Below the pieces are notes generated by a model that did not search any database, was not told where the DNA came from, and saw only the letters and a program-made list of their open reading frames with translations. Below, in pieces: positions 41,185 through 51,458 of a DNA stretch of 64,000 nucleotides. Origin of the DNA: a virus. The stretch is taken from the IMG/VR virus record IMGVR_UViG_3300020220_004354, positions 1 through 64,000 of that record. One strand, written 5' to 3'. The translations under genes were made by a program, and so were the position numbers. The first letter of the stretch is position 1. Each line of letters opens with the position of its first letter.

Positions 41185-42807
41185 TTATAGCCGCCCCGTA
41201 CGAATGCCTCCAGGAGGTGGAGCTTTTTCGTAGTAGTAATTCGTTTTTCGCTTTCCTTCTATAATTACCTCGTTGAATCCGATTCCAGCAGAATTCGGGT
41301 CCTTAGGCACACCGGTTGGAATAATATTATCATATGGGAATAGTAAGTCAATATAAGCCACACCATCAATTGCTTCAATGGTTTCAATGAAATTCGAGAC
41401 ATAGAAGGCTTCACCCATGTCCCAACGTGTCAGATCGAAAAATTCAGTGATTACCGATTCTACCCGTTCACGCACCACCGATGCATCTGCGTTGCGATTG
41501 ATAATCACATTGAGTTCGATATCGACAGGCTTAATCTGACCATCCAGCACTACTATATGGTCAGTTAAGACATTAAGATCAGAGAAGTATGTAACCAACC
41601 CGGCTTTCAAACCAGCATTGGGGGCTGTCGGCAATTTGTCCGGACCTTCAGCCAGGACATACAATTCAACTCTGTTAGCGTTCAACCCTGTCCGCAGTGT
41701 AGCAATGGCTTTGCTAATCGAGCCGAAGACCGGATGAGCAAACGCAATAGCAGCCTGGGCGTAATCATCAGCGGTCACGATACTACGTTGTAACGAGAAG
41801 TCACGAGGAGCACGTCTCTTGGCCTGCTCGACGGTCTCTTTGTCAGTACCGCCTATGGACGGCGTGATGTTTCTGAAACGCACGGGAACGGCAGCGTTGG
41901 CCGGAGGAAGCGGTGTTACTTGACGAGCCGAATCGATTAGGCCGACGCCAATACGCCCACGCCGTCCACCACCACTTCTAAACCTAAATTCTATAAGTGA
42001 TCCAGATAATGGGGCCTGACCAGTAACATCATCACCAAACCTGAATATTGTTTGGTTATCAATAAAGTTTACTTCCACCACTTTATCAGTAGGTCCATAC
42101 CGCTCCAACGGATCTATTACAACTTTCCATTCTTCTTTGGTATTGCCCACCGTCACGAAAACAAAAATCGGTGACTCCAGCATCGTCGGTTCTTCGAGCG
42201 TAAACCGCTGGTTCGGACCACCGCTGCTTGTGACAGTCGTCGGATTGCCAAACTGCCCTTCCAATCCGTAAGCTATAACGCCACGCTTGCCTGCTGGAAT
42301 AACGATCTTACCGGTCCAATCGCCGGGGGCACGGAAGACTTCGTAAAACACCGATTGCCCATCGGTGCCGCTGGTTGAGAATAGTGTACCAGGATCAACT
42401 TCGATATCAGTGAATATTGGTTGGTCAACGGTGACTTCGATGTCGGTGACGGCTGGCGTCTGACGCTTCATTCTCTGATTGATCAGAGCCAAATGATTCA
42501 CTACAGCTTCTTCGGTGGTCGATGTTGGCAGTGTTCCTTCATTGGCCAAGATATCCGAACGCAGTGACAATTTCGCCACCACGCTGGACAAAATCTCGAT
42601 CAACATGATAATACCGTTACTGGCGATAAAATCATTAAAATCGTCTGGGAAATATGTTCGAATATATTCAATAATAGCTCTGCGGGCCGTAGGATAATCC
42701 AAACCGCTAAAGTCGATGCGACGAAGATTAGGCGGTGATAATACGACCCCAAACTCGTCTGGGACGAGTGGAAGTTCGAACAATGTTTCGCGAATGTCGT
42801 TTGCCAT
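41185..42807 (-). CDS. Baseplate wedge protein, gp6-like (baseplate J family)
   Basis: 540 aa. Baseplate-J features: DFSGLDYPTARRAIIEYIRT, ASNGIIMLIEILSSVVAKLS, SDILANEGTLPTSTTEEAVV, the beta-rich middle, and VTADDYAQAAIAFAHPVFGS plus VDIELNVIINRNADASVVRE. The C-terminus GVAYIDLLFPYDN is usual for gp6/J proteins. Forms the inner wedge ring. The start overlaps the gp25-like stop by one base, as in T4-type wedge operons. Confidence 0.93.
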   Translation of the reverse strand: MANDIRETLFELPLVPDEFGVVLSPPNLRRIDFSGLDYPTARRAIIEYIRTYFPDDFNDFIASNGIIMLIEILSSVVAKLSLRSDILANEGTLPTSTTEEAVVNHLALINQRMKRQTPAVTDIEVTVDQPIFTDIEVDPGTLFSTSGTDGQSVFYEVFRAPGDWTGKIVIPAGKRGVIAYGLEGQFGNPTTVTSSGGPNQRFTLEEPTMLESPIFVFVTVGNTKEEWKVVIDPLERYGPTDKVVEVNFIDNQTIFRFGDDVTGQAPLSGSLIEFRFRSGGGRRGRIGVGLIDSARQVTPLPPANAAVPVRFRNITPSIGGTDKETVEQAKRRAPRDFSLQRSIVTADDYAQAAIAFAHPVFGSISKAIATLRTGLNANRVELYVLAEGPDKLPTAPNAGLKAGLVTYFSDLNVLTDHIVVLDGQIKPVDIELNVIINRNADASVVRERVESVITEFFDLTRWDMGEAFYVSNFIETIEAIDGVAYIDLLFPYDNIIPTGVPKDPNSAGIGFNEVIIEGKRKTNYYYEKAPPPGGIRTGRL

Positions 42808-43211
42808 TATGTCGTTTGAATCCCTTGTATGAACTGTTCGATAGACAGTTGTTTCTTTGGATCTTTCTTGAGCGTTACAACTATCTTTATTTGTAGCCCA
42901 TTTTTATCTGGATCGGGAAGAAGATCAATAAATTCTAAATCTACTCGTGGCTCATATATTCTCAATTGCTCTTCGATATTCGATTGTAATATTGACAAGT
43001 CGGAACTAACCAAATTTTCAAACACGAAATTGCGTAGGTTTACCCCATATGTGGGCCGCATGACCCTTTCACCTGGAATGGTCAATAACAATTGCAAGAT
43101 GTCATTCTTAATGAGCCGATCGTCTTCCTGCCGAGACATAACGTTCTGTGCTCCACCAATAAATGGTGGATTGAATCCGAAAAACGTTGCTCGTGGTCTG
43201 AATTTTGCCAT
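42807..43211 (-). CDS. Baseplate wedge protein, gp25-like
   Basis: 134 aa, the usual size. GPW/gp25 pattern: SRQEDDRLIKNDILQLLLTI, PGERVMRPTYGVNLRNFVFE (the conserved RxxxxxYG), LQSNIEEQLRIYEPRVDLEF and the final beta strands KNGLQIKIVVTLK. It nucleates sheath attachment at the wedge. Overlaps its neighbours on both sides by one base. Confidence 0.95.
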   Translation of the reverse strand: MAKFRPRATFFGFNPPFIGGAQNVMSRQEDDRLIKNDILQLLLTIPGERVMRPTYGVNLRNFVFENLVSSDLSILQSNIEEQLRIYEPRVDLEFIDLLPDPDKNGLQIKIVVTLKKDPKKQLSIEQFIQGIQTT

Positions 43212-43963
43212 TATTTCACCAAAGTCCCAACAGTGCGTAATTGGTCAAGAACTTTGGTCGCCTCTTCTGCATACCGATTAGCATCCGCAACAGCTTGATT
43301 TCGGATCACAAACGCAGAATCTCGTTTGGCCTTCAATTTAACAAGCAACTGTTCGACAACCGAAGCCTCAGTTGATGCAGTGCCAGTTGTCGGTCCCTCT
43401 TCCAGAGTAACGGTCAGAGAGGTGATCGTCTTGGTCGTATCATTAATCAACTTCTGTTGAACGTTAATGACCTGTTCGGCATCTCCACGCAATTGTTTCA
43501 AATCATTCAAACGATTTGCAAGTTGATCCTGAGTCAACAACGACAACTCAGCAATTGCTTGCTCTTCCTCCGGTGTAAGTCCCATTTGCTCATAATCGAG
43601 AACATTCGTATCATGACGAATTTCGGTTACGGTCCCAACCAACATCAAATCAACAACTTGCCCGGAAGTATCATTGAAGTCTAATACTTGACCGATTTCA
43701 AATTGCCGAGCGTTGTTTCCCTCTTCCTTACGAGTAGATTTAGATATAGAAAATACTAAATTTCCAAATGTACTACGACGATTCACCAACACTACTTCTT
43801 TGGGCGGTTTCCGCTTTTCAACGATCCCAGTCGGTACCTTAGGAAACAATAGGTTGCTGCGTGGAGGAGTAGTGTTACTTATAAGGAATGTAACATTACC
43901 AGCATCTTCCGGCTTCGACGGAAGAGCTGTACTATATAATCCAGTTGGAAACTTTATAATCAT
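43211..43963 (-). CDS. Baseplate-associated protein with coiled coil
   Basis: 250 aa. Residues 1-115 are beta-rich (EVVLVNRRSTFGNLVFSISK; GQVVDLMLVGTVTEIRHDTN). Residues 125-250 are helical with heptads (DQLANRLNDLKQLRGDAEQV, VEQLLVKLKAKRDSAFVIRN). It lies between gp25- and gp5-like genes and overlaps both, so it is a structural baseplate component; no T4 counterpart is recognised. Confidence 0.65.
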   Translation of the reverse strand: MIIKFPTGLYSTALPSKPEDAGNVTFLISNTTPPRSNLLFPKVPTGIVEKRKPPKEVVLVNRRSTFGNLVFSISKSTRKEEGNNARQFEIGQVLDFNDTSGQVVDLMLVGTVTEIRHDTNVLDYEQMGLTPEEEQAIAELSLLTQDQLANRLNDLKQLRGDAEQVINVQQKLINDTTKTITSLTVTLEEGPTTGTASTEASVVEQLLVKLKAKRDSAFVIRNQAVADANRYAEEATKVLDQLRTVGTLVK

Positions 43964-46134
43964 TCGACAGGATGCTCCACTTCATCCTTCGGACATTCTT
44001 CAAATGGTTCATTGTAAGTTTTAGCCCGATCCGTTGGTTCAATTATATCTGGAATTTCTGGTGGTATAACGGGTTCCACTTGTGCGCCCGATGGATTCGC
44101 ACATCCAGCACCAGGACCCGGAAAGACACCACAGATAAAAGCTTGGACACGAGCAGCGTTTATGGTCGTGTTAGTAAGAATATTTCTACCGACGGTTAGT
44201 TTAGTACCACCGGCCTGCATCCGGATAGAACGCCCAGCCTTCATGAAAATATGCCCAGCGGCCTGCATATGAATATTGCGGTCTGAGACCACTTGAACAT
44301 CCGTGCTCGAATATATTATAATTTTTCCATTGCGATTAAAGATCACAATTTCACGCTTCTTCTCATCCATCCACATATACATCTTACGCTTTTTTCTGGC
44401 TCTCCAAATACCAAGTTTATAGCGTTTGGACCACCACATCCCGCGATGTTGACAGTCCACAATTTCGACCCAAGGTCCATCGCCCTTTTTACCGTCACGG
44501 GCTTCAAGCCCTTGGTTAATCTCAGATTTACCGACCCCAGATGGATTAGCTGGACGCTCTGGCTTTGGACCCTTGTTCGCTCGCGTTTTCAGTCGCAAGT
44601 ATTCGTTATCATGGTCTAATTTCAAATGATATGATGTCCGCTCTGGCTTGCGGATCATCATTGGTTTACGGCTAAATTCATTCTCTTTCAGATTCTGCCA
44701 TTTGCGAACCCAGCCTTTGCCCATTGACACCGCCATCATCATATATTGATAGCGGTCATTCAATTCTACCGATTGTCCAAGCGGCGATGCCCACATAGTG
44801 TGGTTAGCCGCATCATTTTCATTGAACTCCCAAACGAAACCACGCGGCTTTCCGCGAGCTTCTCGCATTTTAGCGGCTGGTGTGCGGCGTCCCTTAAAAA
44901 GAATCCCATTAGGACGTGGAAGTTCTCTCTTATGTGAACGCTTATCGTCGGTGCCCCGATCATCAAGGACTAGCTTCAACCCATGCCGGGTGACAATCCG
45001 AATCCATCGAGCATCTTTATTTTTCCAGTATTTGTGCTCTTCTTCGCTCAGATGCCCTTGTTCTTCGATCAAATTGCGTTTAATGAATATATCTTCGTCG
45101 GGGTGGAATCCCTTATCATAAGCCTGAAATAACATTCCACCTTTTGTACGAATCTTAATCCATCTGAAATCATTCTTTTCTTCTTTGGATAAAATCTTCC
45201 GTGGTCCATATTCTCCTTGACGAGATTTCGATTGGATTGGTCCTTGTTGTGCCCAACCGACATCACGGCATTCAATTCTATGCCCATACCGCGTCAACAT
45301 AGTCATTCGGCGTTGATCACCGAATGGCCTATCGGATCGCGGCTTATCCTCGTTCATCAGACGCTGAAGGTATAGCCATCGCTTTATCTCAAATTTTTCG
45401 TCCTCTTTGAATTTACCTTCGAATTCTCCTAATTCCCCATATTCGTCTTTCTTCCAATAATATCCCTGATCACCAAGTAATAGCATGTGGCCATACTTCG
45501 TAACCCTGGCCATATACTTCTTATCAGGATTATTAATCTCCGGCTTGCGACGCTGCTGATCAAAGTCAGCCTTTTGAACTGCATCGTGATCTGGGGGAGG
45601 TGGCTGACGATCATGTTCGTTCGGAAAGAAGCCAACAGCAGAGTGAATATCAAGACTGCCATAGCGGTCTTGCCATCCATGCATCATCGGACGCCCGTCT
45701 TTGGGCAGATACTCCTCATCGTAGTCTGATGGCTTGTCAGCCGGTCTTCCCTCTTCATTCACACTCAGTGGTGTGACCTGAAATACTTGTGGGTATGTGT
45801 ATAATTTCCGTCTTGTAGGACTAGCGAAGCCGACCCACACAGGAGCGTATGGATGTTGACGCTCAAACGTAATCCAGATCCAATCACCAATGCACGGATG
45901 TGTGAAACGACCTGCTCTATATCCACCAAGATCATGGGCTGGAACCGCATATGGACAATCTTCTGGCTTTAAGTCGAAATCATGTATATCAGGACATTTA
46001 AATCTCACTCGATATATGTTAAGTGGATCGTTGGTTTCTACAACCAACGCCCGATAATATCCAGGAAACCGTTCCCACAGTACACGGGTACGGTGCGAGA
46101 AAAATTTCGACCATACGACATGGATATTGTCCAT
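43960..46134 (-). CDS. Central spike / hub protein, gp5-like
   Basis: 724 aa. The N-terminal OB-type domain (PGYYRALVVETNDPLNIYRV, PCIGDWIWITFERQHPYAPV) matches gp5/VgrG spikes. The middle 180-620 has four repeated blocks of the form VTKYGHMLLLGDQG, LTRYGHRIECRDVG, RTKGGMLFQAYDKG, VTRHGLKLVLDDRG, as in long gp5-type proteins. The C-terminal beta-helix is seen in HMQAAGHIFMKAGRSIRMQA. No lysozyme domain is visible, unlike T4 gp5. The end is Pro-rich. Ends 4 nt inside the next gene. Confidence 0.85.
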   Translation of the reverse strand: MDNIHVVWSKFFSHRTRVLWERFPGYYRALVVETNDPLNIYRVRFKCPDIHDFDLKPEDCPYAVPAHDLGGYRAGRFTHPCIGDWIWITFERQHPYAPVWVGFASPTRRKLYTYPQVFQVTPLSVNEEGRPADKPSDYDEEYLPKDGRPMMHGWQDRYGSLDIHSAVGFFPNEHDRQPPPPDHDAVQKADFDQQRRKPEINNPDKKYMARVTKYGHMLLLGDQGYYWKKDEYGELGEFEGKFKEDEKFEIKRWLYLQRLMNEDKPRSDRPFGDQRRMTMLTRYGHRIECRDVGWAQQGPIQSKSRQGEYGPRKILSKEEKNDFRWIKIRTKGGMLFQAYDKGFHPDEDIFIKRNLIEEQGHLSEEEHKYWKNKDARWIRIVTRHGLKLVLDDRGTDDKRSHKRELPRPNGILFKGRRTPAAKMREARGKPRGFVWEFNENDAANHTMWASPLGQSVELNDRYQYMMMAVSMGKGWVRKWQNLKENEFSRKPMMIRKPERTSYHLKLDHDNEYLRLKTRANKGPKPERPANPSGVGKSEINQGLEARDGKKGDGPWVEIVDCQHRGMWWSKRYKLGIWRARKKRKMYMWMDEKKREIVIFNRNGKIIIYSSTDVQVVSDRNIHMQAAGHIFMKAGRSIRMQAGGTKLTVGRNILTNTTINAARVQAFICGVFPGPGAGCANPSGAQVEPVIPPEIPDIIEPTDRAKTYNEPFEECPKDEVEHPVE

Positions 46135-46473
46135 TTATTGAAGAACCTCCGGTACCACTATCGATTCAACCGGGTATTCTACCAAGTCACCCGCTCTTGG
46201 CCAATTCAACGCATTTCGAGCAGATTGATTGTCTATTGTATTATTGAAAGCGATTAATACCCAATCTAAGAGAGGCGTACCATATACTTGTTGAGAAATG
46301 AGGTCTGGACGACCTTCTACAGCAGATGTGACTCGAAAGACTCCAATATTTTCATCTGCCGGACGTTCTTTCAAAAATGAATATGACTTCCACCTACCGA
46401 ATGTTTCATGACCATCAGTGATGATCATTTCAGTCCGCGAGAATCTCGAAAAATCGTCTAATATTCCGGCCAT
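46135..46473 (-). CDS. Baseplate wedge protein, gp53-like
   Basis: 112 aa, shorter than T4 gp53. The signature is VEGRPDLISQQVYGTPLLDW VLIAFNNTID, the gp53 motif RPDxxxxxxYGxxxxxWxIxxxN, followed by PRAGDLVEYP. In T4 it links wedge to hub. Directly precedes the gp5-like gene with no gap. Confidence 0.85.
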   Translation of the reverse strand: MAGILDDFSRFSRTEMIITDGHETFGRWKSYSFLKERPADENIGVFRVTSAVEGRPDLISQQVYGTPLLDWVLIAFNNTIDNQSARNALNWPRAGDLVEYPVESIVVPEVLQ

Positions 46474-46474
46474 A

Positions 46475-47026
46475 TTAATACCACTCTGGAATCAATGTCT
46501 TTCGCAAGCCTTCAAGCGGTTGATCATCAACTTTAGCGGTTCCCTTTGTCCACGACGCCAGATCACACGTAATATCAGTGCGTAATGGATAAGCGTTTTC
46601 CGCTTTTCCTTTAAAAATCATTGTCTCGCTATATTTAACATCGCAAGATTTCATTCGAAAAGACATCGAAGATTCTCCTCCGATTGACCACAATTTCAAT
46701 AGGATAGCCAAATTTCTTTGCTGCTTCAGATCTTTAACTCGTTGAAAATATCCACGCAATAATCTAACTTGTGTTTTGATCTTATTAGAATCCCAATTTC
46801 CATCATATATATAAGTTATTTGCATCGTTACTTCACGAGGCCCGGACGATGCATAAACCATAATTGGTTCGACTTGACCAGCATACGTATTTTCTTTCCA
46901 CGTAGCTCTTCGATTATCACCTGTGATTTTGGGTGGAAACTGAAATTCCACTTTTGAGTTTTGTGGGAATTCAAATACGACTGCCGAAGCTAGTTTAGAG
47001 TCCGCAGGGATGAGGAGTGCTGGCAT
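46475..47026 (-). CDS. Baseplate/tail tube junction protein (candidate)
   Basis: 183 aa, beta-rich: LASAVVFEFPQNSKVEFQFP, TGDNRRATWKENTYAGQVEP, SSGPREVTMQITYIYDGNWD. The motif of Arg-Arg-x-x-Trp followed by Ser-Gly-Pro-Arg recurs in tail proteins that adapt tube to hub in contractile systems. The position between tape measure and gp53 supports this. Specific T4 equivalence (gp48/gp54) is not shown. Confidence 0.65.
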   Translation of the reverse strand: MPALLIPADSKLASAVVFEFPQNSKVEFQFPPKITGDNRRATWKENTYAGQVEPIMVYASSGPREVTMQITYIYDGNWDSNKIKTQVRLLRGYFQRVKDLKQQRNLAILLKLWSIGGESSMSFRMKSCDVKYSETMIFKGKAENAYPLRTDITCDLASWTKGTAKVDDQPLEGLRKTLIPEWY

Positions 47027-47027
47027 G

Positions 47028-50000
47028 CTACTTCGCCCAAGCGTTAAATTCTGTAGAAAGGCCCGTGTCTTTTCTAGCCATTGCTGGCAGGTATGCCTGC
47101 AATAAGCTCACAATATCTTGGATTGGACCAGATCGACTTGGTTGCAATCCTGCAACTGTCTCTTGCAGTGCTAATAACGCGACCAACTGAGCCGTACCAA
47201 TAGCAGCTAAATCAGTAGAGTCGTCCTCTCCACCTTCGGAATCAGTCATTACCTGTACTGTAGTAATCGCTTCGGAACGAACTGCTTCTTGTAATCCGGC
47301 CTGCTCAGCGGCACGCATTGCAGGAATCGCTCGTGTTTGAACAGCAGTTTCCATACGATCAGCCGCTCCCTCTAAGAGAGATGCGTATTGATCCAACATG
47401 TTCGCCAATTGGCCTACATCTTCAGCGAGAGATAATCCCTCTCCAAATTGAGAGATAGCAGTACCAAGTCGTTCTAAGACTTCAGCCAATTCATTCGCTG
47501 GGCCAGCGAATCTTCTGGTAGATTCAGCAAGCTTTCCAGACACCTGATCCAAACCAGTCGCGAGTGCATCAATATCCGGCAACGCATTCAATGCATCAGC
47601 GGCAACATCTTTCAATTTGCTGGCAGGAATGTCTTGAATCATCTTGAAGGCTGTTGCTAATTTGAGTATGCCCTCACCAACGATCTTAATTTGTTCAATG
47701 GTGTTAGCAAATCTTGACACAGCCATCTGTAGCAATGACAGACCGAGATATATCATATATGATCCAGGCAGGATGGCCATACCAGCCTTCAACATTTCAA
47801 GCGATGCTACAAATAGCCATGTCGAAGCTATAATTAACAACATCGATCCGTCAACAAGAACACTACCGGCAATCATCATCATTGTACCGGCCATGTACAA
47901 GTATGCCGCCGACGCCATTAGCATCAATCCGCCCGTGGTGAACAGCATACCAGCCATCACCATCAGTGTCCCAGCCATAACCATCATTAAACCGCCAACA
48001 TACATCAGTACCCCGACGCCCATCACCATTCCAGCGATCGGAACTAGCAATGCAATAGCGGTGCCCAACGCAATCGACGCGAGCAGCAATATGAAAGATA
48101 GACCGGTCATCAGAGCAACTGCCGCTAACATTGCGATCATACCAGCCAACATCATCAAGCCACCGACGCCGATCATGACCCCGGCAGTGAATACCATTGC
48201 AGCTACCGGTAACAGCAATGACACACCGACCGCCAGTAATGCAGCACCAATAGCAATCATGCTCGCTGCTATAAAGAATATAACACCAGCGAGCGATAAA
48301 ATTAACGACGCGACCAATAGTGCTAACGCTGCTGGGACAAGTATTATTGATGCTGCAAGCAATAATACTCCAGCAACGATCGCAATACCAGCAGCGGCTA
48401 TAAATATTAATGATGCTTGTAAGAATCCCGTAGCGACTTGAACAAGCTTAACCCCTGAAAGATTCTCCAAAGCAGTAGAAAGTAATACCAGTGCTGATGC
48501 AATTAACGTTAGCCCAAGACCAACGAACAACAACGCAACGCCGAGAAGCACCAAACCAGGAGCGGCAACCAATGCAGCCAAACCGAGAGCTATCAGACCA
48601 AGAGCCAGCGTCGGCAACTGCGTCACTAGTCCGACGCTGATAACTTGGGCCATGATTTGCAGGCCCTGTGCAGCCCACATAATCCCAAGGCCCATCAGCA
48701 TAGCAGCAAGGCCGACCAACAGAATTGCACCAGCAATTGCCAAAACACCGCCCGCAACAGGACCTGCAAGGTATCCCAAGCCAACTAACATAAGCCCTAG
48801 AAGACCAATGGCGACAAGCATACCCAAGGTAACCTTAATAGCTGCCTCACCCACTTCAGCGATTGTCTTGACAGCTTGTGCGAACATCCACGCCGCAGCA
48901 CCAACCATCATTAATGCTAATCCAAGTGCCAATAATGGCAGCATAACCGGCTGGACAGATCTCCCAAGGGCGGCCAATCCTTGACCGAGGCTTTGTAGTA
49001 TAATAACAATTGATTCACCGACTGCACGAGCGACAGACACCATCGCTTGAGCCATCGATGTCACTATATTAATCGCACCAGTGACTATTCCACTAGCCGA
49101 TCCCACCGCAAGTGCAAATATCGATATTCCACCAGCAGCAGCCAAGAAGACAGCACCGGCGACGACCAATACTGCTACGATGATTTTTAAATAGGTAATA
49201 TATCGTCCGAGTATCGGGATTTTTTCAAGTAAATTGATGAATTGTAAAACTTTGGTAATAACTACACTTATGGGATATAGAATTTTATTTAATGCCGATA
49301 TGAGATACATCAATCCATCAGCAACAAATTGTAATACACTACTTGACAGAGCACCAAAAGTATTCTTTAGACGTTCAAATTCGGCATATAATGCAGCCAT
49401 TGATTCTGCATATTGATTGTCCATACTATTGGACATAGTATCCATGACACGCTGGAAGTCGGCAGCCGAAGATGCCGCTCCACCAGCTTCCTTGCTGGCT
49501 TGTCTATACATATCAATTAAAGCTTTTCCCGAATCTTCATTAGCACCAATAGCCTCTAACAAGCCTATCATTGCCTTTTGTATTTGCATGCCTTGATTTG
49601 TCACAGCACCACCAGCAGCATCCATCTCAGCCTGCATAGTGCTTAATTGACTACCAATTTTCAGCAATGCAGCTTGGTAATCCTCCGCACCCTGAATCGC
49701 CATATCAGTCTGATTACCTAATGATATCCACTGCTCTGGGTTAGTCGCATTTTTTTGGAATTGGGCAATTTGTGATACCTCCCACCCATATTGTTTAGCC
49801 ATGCCGGATAAAGCGGCAAATGTCGCTTCGAATTTCTTAACTTCTTCTGTATTGCCACCAAATAGGTCTCTTAAGTCTGCGGCACTACTAGAAGTATTAT
49901 TCATCAGTCGGTTGACATCATCGGCTGTCAAGCCGAATTTTCTCATTTGTTCCGTCAATCTGGCGATATGCTGCTGCAATGGTCCAGCAGTCAAGCCAAG

Positions 50001-50873
50001 TGCCCGCATTCTGGCCGTATAAATCGCCAATGTCTGGATATTCGCACCCGTAGTGCGATTAGCCATCGCCACTACTTGTGCATACTTCTCAATTTCCTCT
50101 CGCGGTGTACGAACATCCGCAAGGGCTTTATAGGTCGCAATTGCAGTTTCAGCGGAAACACCAAGCTCAGTGGAAAGTTGTCGGGTTGACTGCAATAATA
50201 ATTGCTGTGACCCATACGCTCGATAATTTGTTTGGACGAACGCTTCAGTGCCTTGATCAACCTTCGCGTAATATGCAACAGTACCAGCAAGGGCAGCCGA
50301 CACACTATGCCACATATCCGCTATTGCCTTGACTGCATCTCGCTGACCACGAGCTAACTTATTACCGTGTTGTAATCCTTTGTTTCCAGCATCGATAAAC
50401 TTATTTTGATCATTGTGGCCTATATTCTTGGTAAGAATCGCTTGATGAATATCATCCAGCAATTTAACATCACGAGTATGCAACTTCAAATGTTGTTCAA
50501 GCGATTCTGTGACTTCAGCGTAAAAGTCTACGACTTCTTCCCAAAGATCCCGTTGTTTCAATAAATTATCAAGATCTTCTTCAGTTGTTTTTTGGCTATC
50601 CGTTGTCGATCGATTGATAGAATCTAGACTAGACGCTACTTTGACCGCACTCATATCCATCTGACCAATTAAATCGGTCACATGCGTCAAAGACGTTTCG
50701 ATCTGCTGAACGATATTGTTGATGTTATGAAGAGCTTTATCAGCGGCCTTTGCCATCTGCTCTTCGACAGCGGTAATAGACTCCCCAAACCGATCAAGAG
50801 TGGAGAAAGCCTCTTGAGAGTCTAATTGTAACTGAATACTCAGTGCGTATACGTTCGGGTCAACTGCTGGCAT
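47028..50873 (-). CDS. Tape measure protein with very long hydrophobic region
   Basis: 1281 aa. Residues 1-150 are coiled coil (KALHNINNIVQQIETSLTHV). Residues 200-480 show the tape-measure domain (YYAKVDQGTEAFVQTNYRAY, STELGVSAETAIATYKALAD). From about 540 to 1070 there is an almost unbroken series of hydrophobic helices rich in Ala, Gly, Met and Leu (TMMMIAGSVLVDGSMLLIIA), far more than usual. The C-terminus is helical. At 1.5 Angstrom per residue it predicts a tail of roughly 190 nm. Ribosome-binding site GAGGA; a TATAAAA lies upstream. Confidence 0.9.
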   Translation of the reverse strand: MPAVDPNVYALSIQLQLDSQEAFSTLDRFGESITAVEEQMAKAADKALHNINNIVQQIETSLTHVTDLIGQMDMSAVKVASSLDSINRSTTDSQKTTEEDLDNLLKQRDLWEEVVDFYAEVTESLEQHLKLHTRDVKLLDDIHQAILTKNIGHNDQNKFIDAGNKGLQHGNKLARGQRDAVKAIADMWHSVSAALAGTVAYYAKVDQGTEAFVQTNYRAYGSQQLLLQSTRQLSTELGVSAETAIATYKALADVRTPREEIEKYAQVVAMANRTTGANIQTLAIYTARMRALGLTAGPLQQHIARLTEQMRKFGLTADDVNRLMNNTSSSAADLRDLFGGNTEEVKKFEATFAALSGMAKQYGWEVSQIAQFQKNATNPEQWISLGNQTDMAIQGAEDYQAALLKIGSQLSTMQAEMDAAGGAVTNQGMQIQKAMIGLLEAIGANEDSGKALIDMYRQASKEAGGAASSAADFQRVMDTMSNSMDNQYAESMAALYAEFERLKNTFGALSSSVLQFVADGLMYLISALNKILYPISVVITKVLQFINLLEKIPILGRYITYLKIIVAVLVVAGAVFLAAAGGISIFALAVGSASGIVTGAINIVTSMAQAMVSVARAVGESIVIILQSLGQGLAALGRSVQPVMLPLLALGLALMMVGAAAWMFAQAVKTIAEVGEAAIKVTLGMLVAIGLLGLMLVGLGYLAGPVAGGVLAIAGAILLVGLAAMLMGLGIMWAAQGLQIMAQVISVGLVTQLPTLALGLIALGLAALVAAPGLVLLGVALLFVGLGLTLIASALVLLSTALENLSGVKLVQVATGFLQASLIFIAAAGIAIVAGVLLLAASIILVPAALALLVASLILSLAGVIFFIAASMIAIGAALLAVGVSLLLPVAAMVFTAGVMIGVGGLMMLAGMIAMLAAVALMTGLSFILLLASIALGTAIALLVPIAGMVMGVGVLMYVGGLMMVMAGTLMVMAGMLFTTGGLMLMASAAYLYMAGTMMMIAGSVLVDGSMLLIIASTWLFVASLEMLKAGMAILPGSYMIYLGLSLLQMAVSRFANTIEQIKIVGEGILKLATAFKMIQDIPASKLKDVAADALNALPDIDALATGLDQVSGKLAESTRRFAGPANELAEVLERLGTAISQFGEGLSLAEDVGQLANMLDQYASLLEGAADRMETAVQTRAIPAMRAAEQAGLQEAVRSEAITTVQVMTDSEGGEDDSTDLAAIGTAQLVALLALQETVAGLQPSRSGPIQDIVSLLQAYLPAMARKDTGLSTEFNAWAK

Positions 50874-51036
50874 TCAAATCCTCAGAAGGTTTTATAGGAT
50901 ATGTTTTCCTGTGCTCAGCACATAATAACATATCTACAATATCTGAGGAAAGTAATTAATTCAGCGTTCGTTCTTTAATATAACATGTTATCTGGCTGTC
51001 ATTGCCACAATTGAGTTTCAGGACATCCTTGATCGC

Positions 51037-51414
51037 TTACTTGCCGAGCAATCGGTGGACTTCGTCCAGATCAACCCCAACACGCATGCCGCTGGCAAGT
51101 TTTTCACCAATGAATGCGCCCAAAGCGATAGATCCGGCTATCCCTAAGATCTCTCGGAGAGGGTTAACAGTCTGTGAGGCTTCCAACGCTATCCTTTGCA
51201 ATTCGCGTTGCTGGTATAGAATAGCTTTTCGAATCACCACACTGTCATGCGATACATTGAAACCTGGTACCAACTCCAATCGTGTATTGAAATCAGTGAT
51301 GTGGTAATTCAACTGAGGTGAATTCGACGACAAAATCGCACGAAACCATTGATCTACTTCGGCTGAAGTGATGTTGTCGTTGATTTCAGGGCTAAAATAA
51401 GGTCTGAATACCAT
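51037..51414 (-). CDS. Small protein between hub and tape measure
   Basis: 125 aa from ATG 51414, after GGAGGAG. N-terminal alpha/beta part (PEINDNITSAEVDQWFRAIL, NTRLELVPGFNVSHDSVVIR), and a hydrophobic C-terminal helix ILGIAGSIALGAFIGEKLAS. Possibly a tail assembly or membrane-associated factor. The following 160 bp (50874-51036) hold the tape-measure leader with a 12-bp palindrome ATAACATGTTAT at 50980 and no gene. Confidence 0.65.
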   Translation of the reverse strand: MVFRPYFSPEINDNITSAEVDQWFRAILSSNSPQLNYHITDFNTRLELVPGFNVSHDSVVIRKAILYQQRELQRIALEASQTVNPLREILGIAGSIALGAFIGEKLASGMRVGVDLDEVHRLLGK

Positions 51415-51458
51415 CGTTATACTCCTCCACCACATTGTCTCAACTTACAATATATTGG

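Noticed and set aside
47644-48441. 265-residue plus-strand frame
   Set aside because: Exactly antisense to the hydrophobic part of the tape measure; its Ile/Pro/Asn/Ala-rich composition is the mirror of the Ala/Met/Leu codons. No ribosome-binding site.
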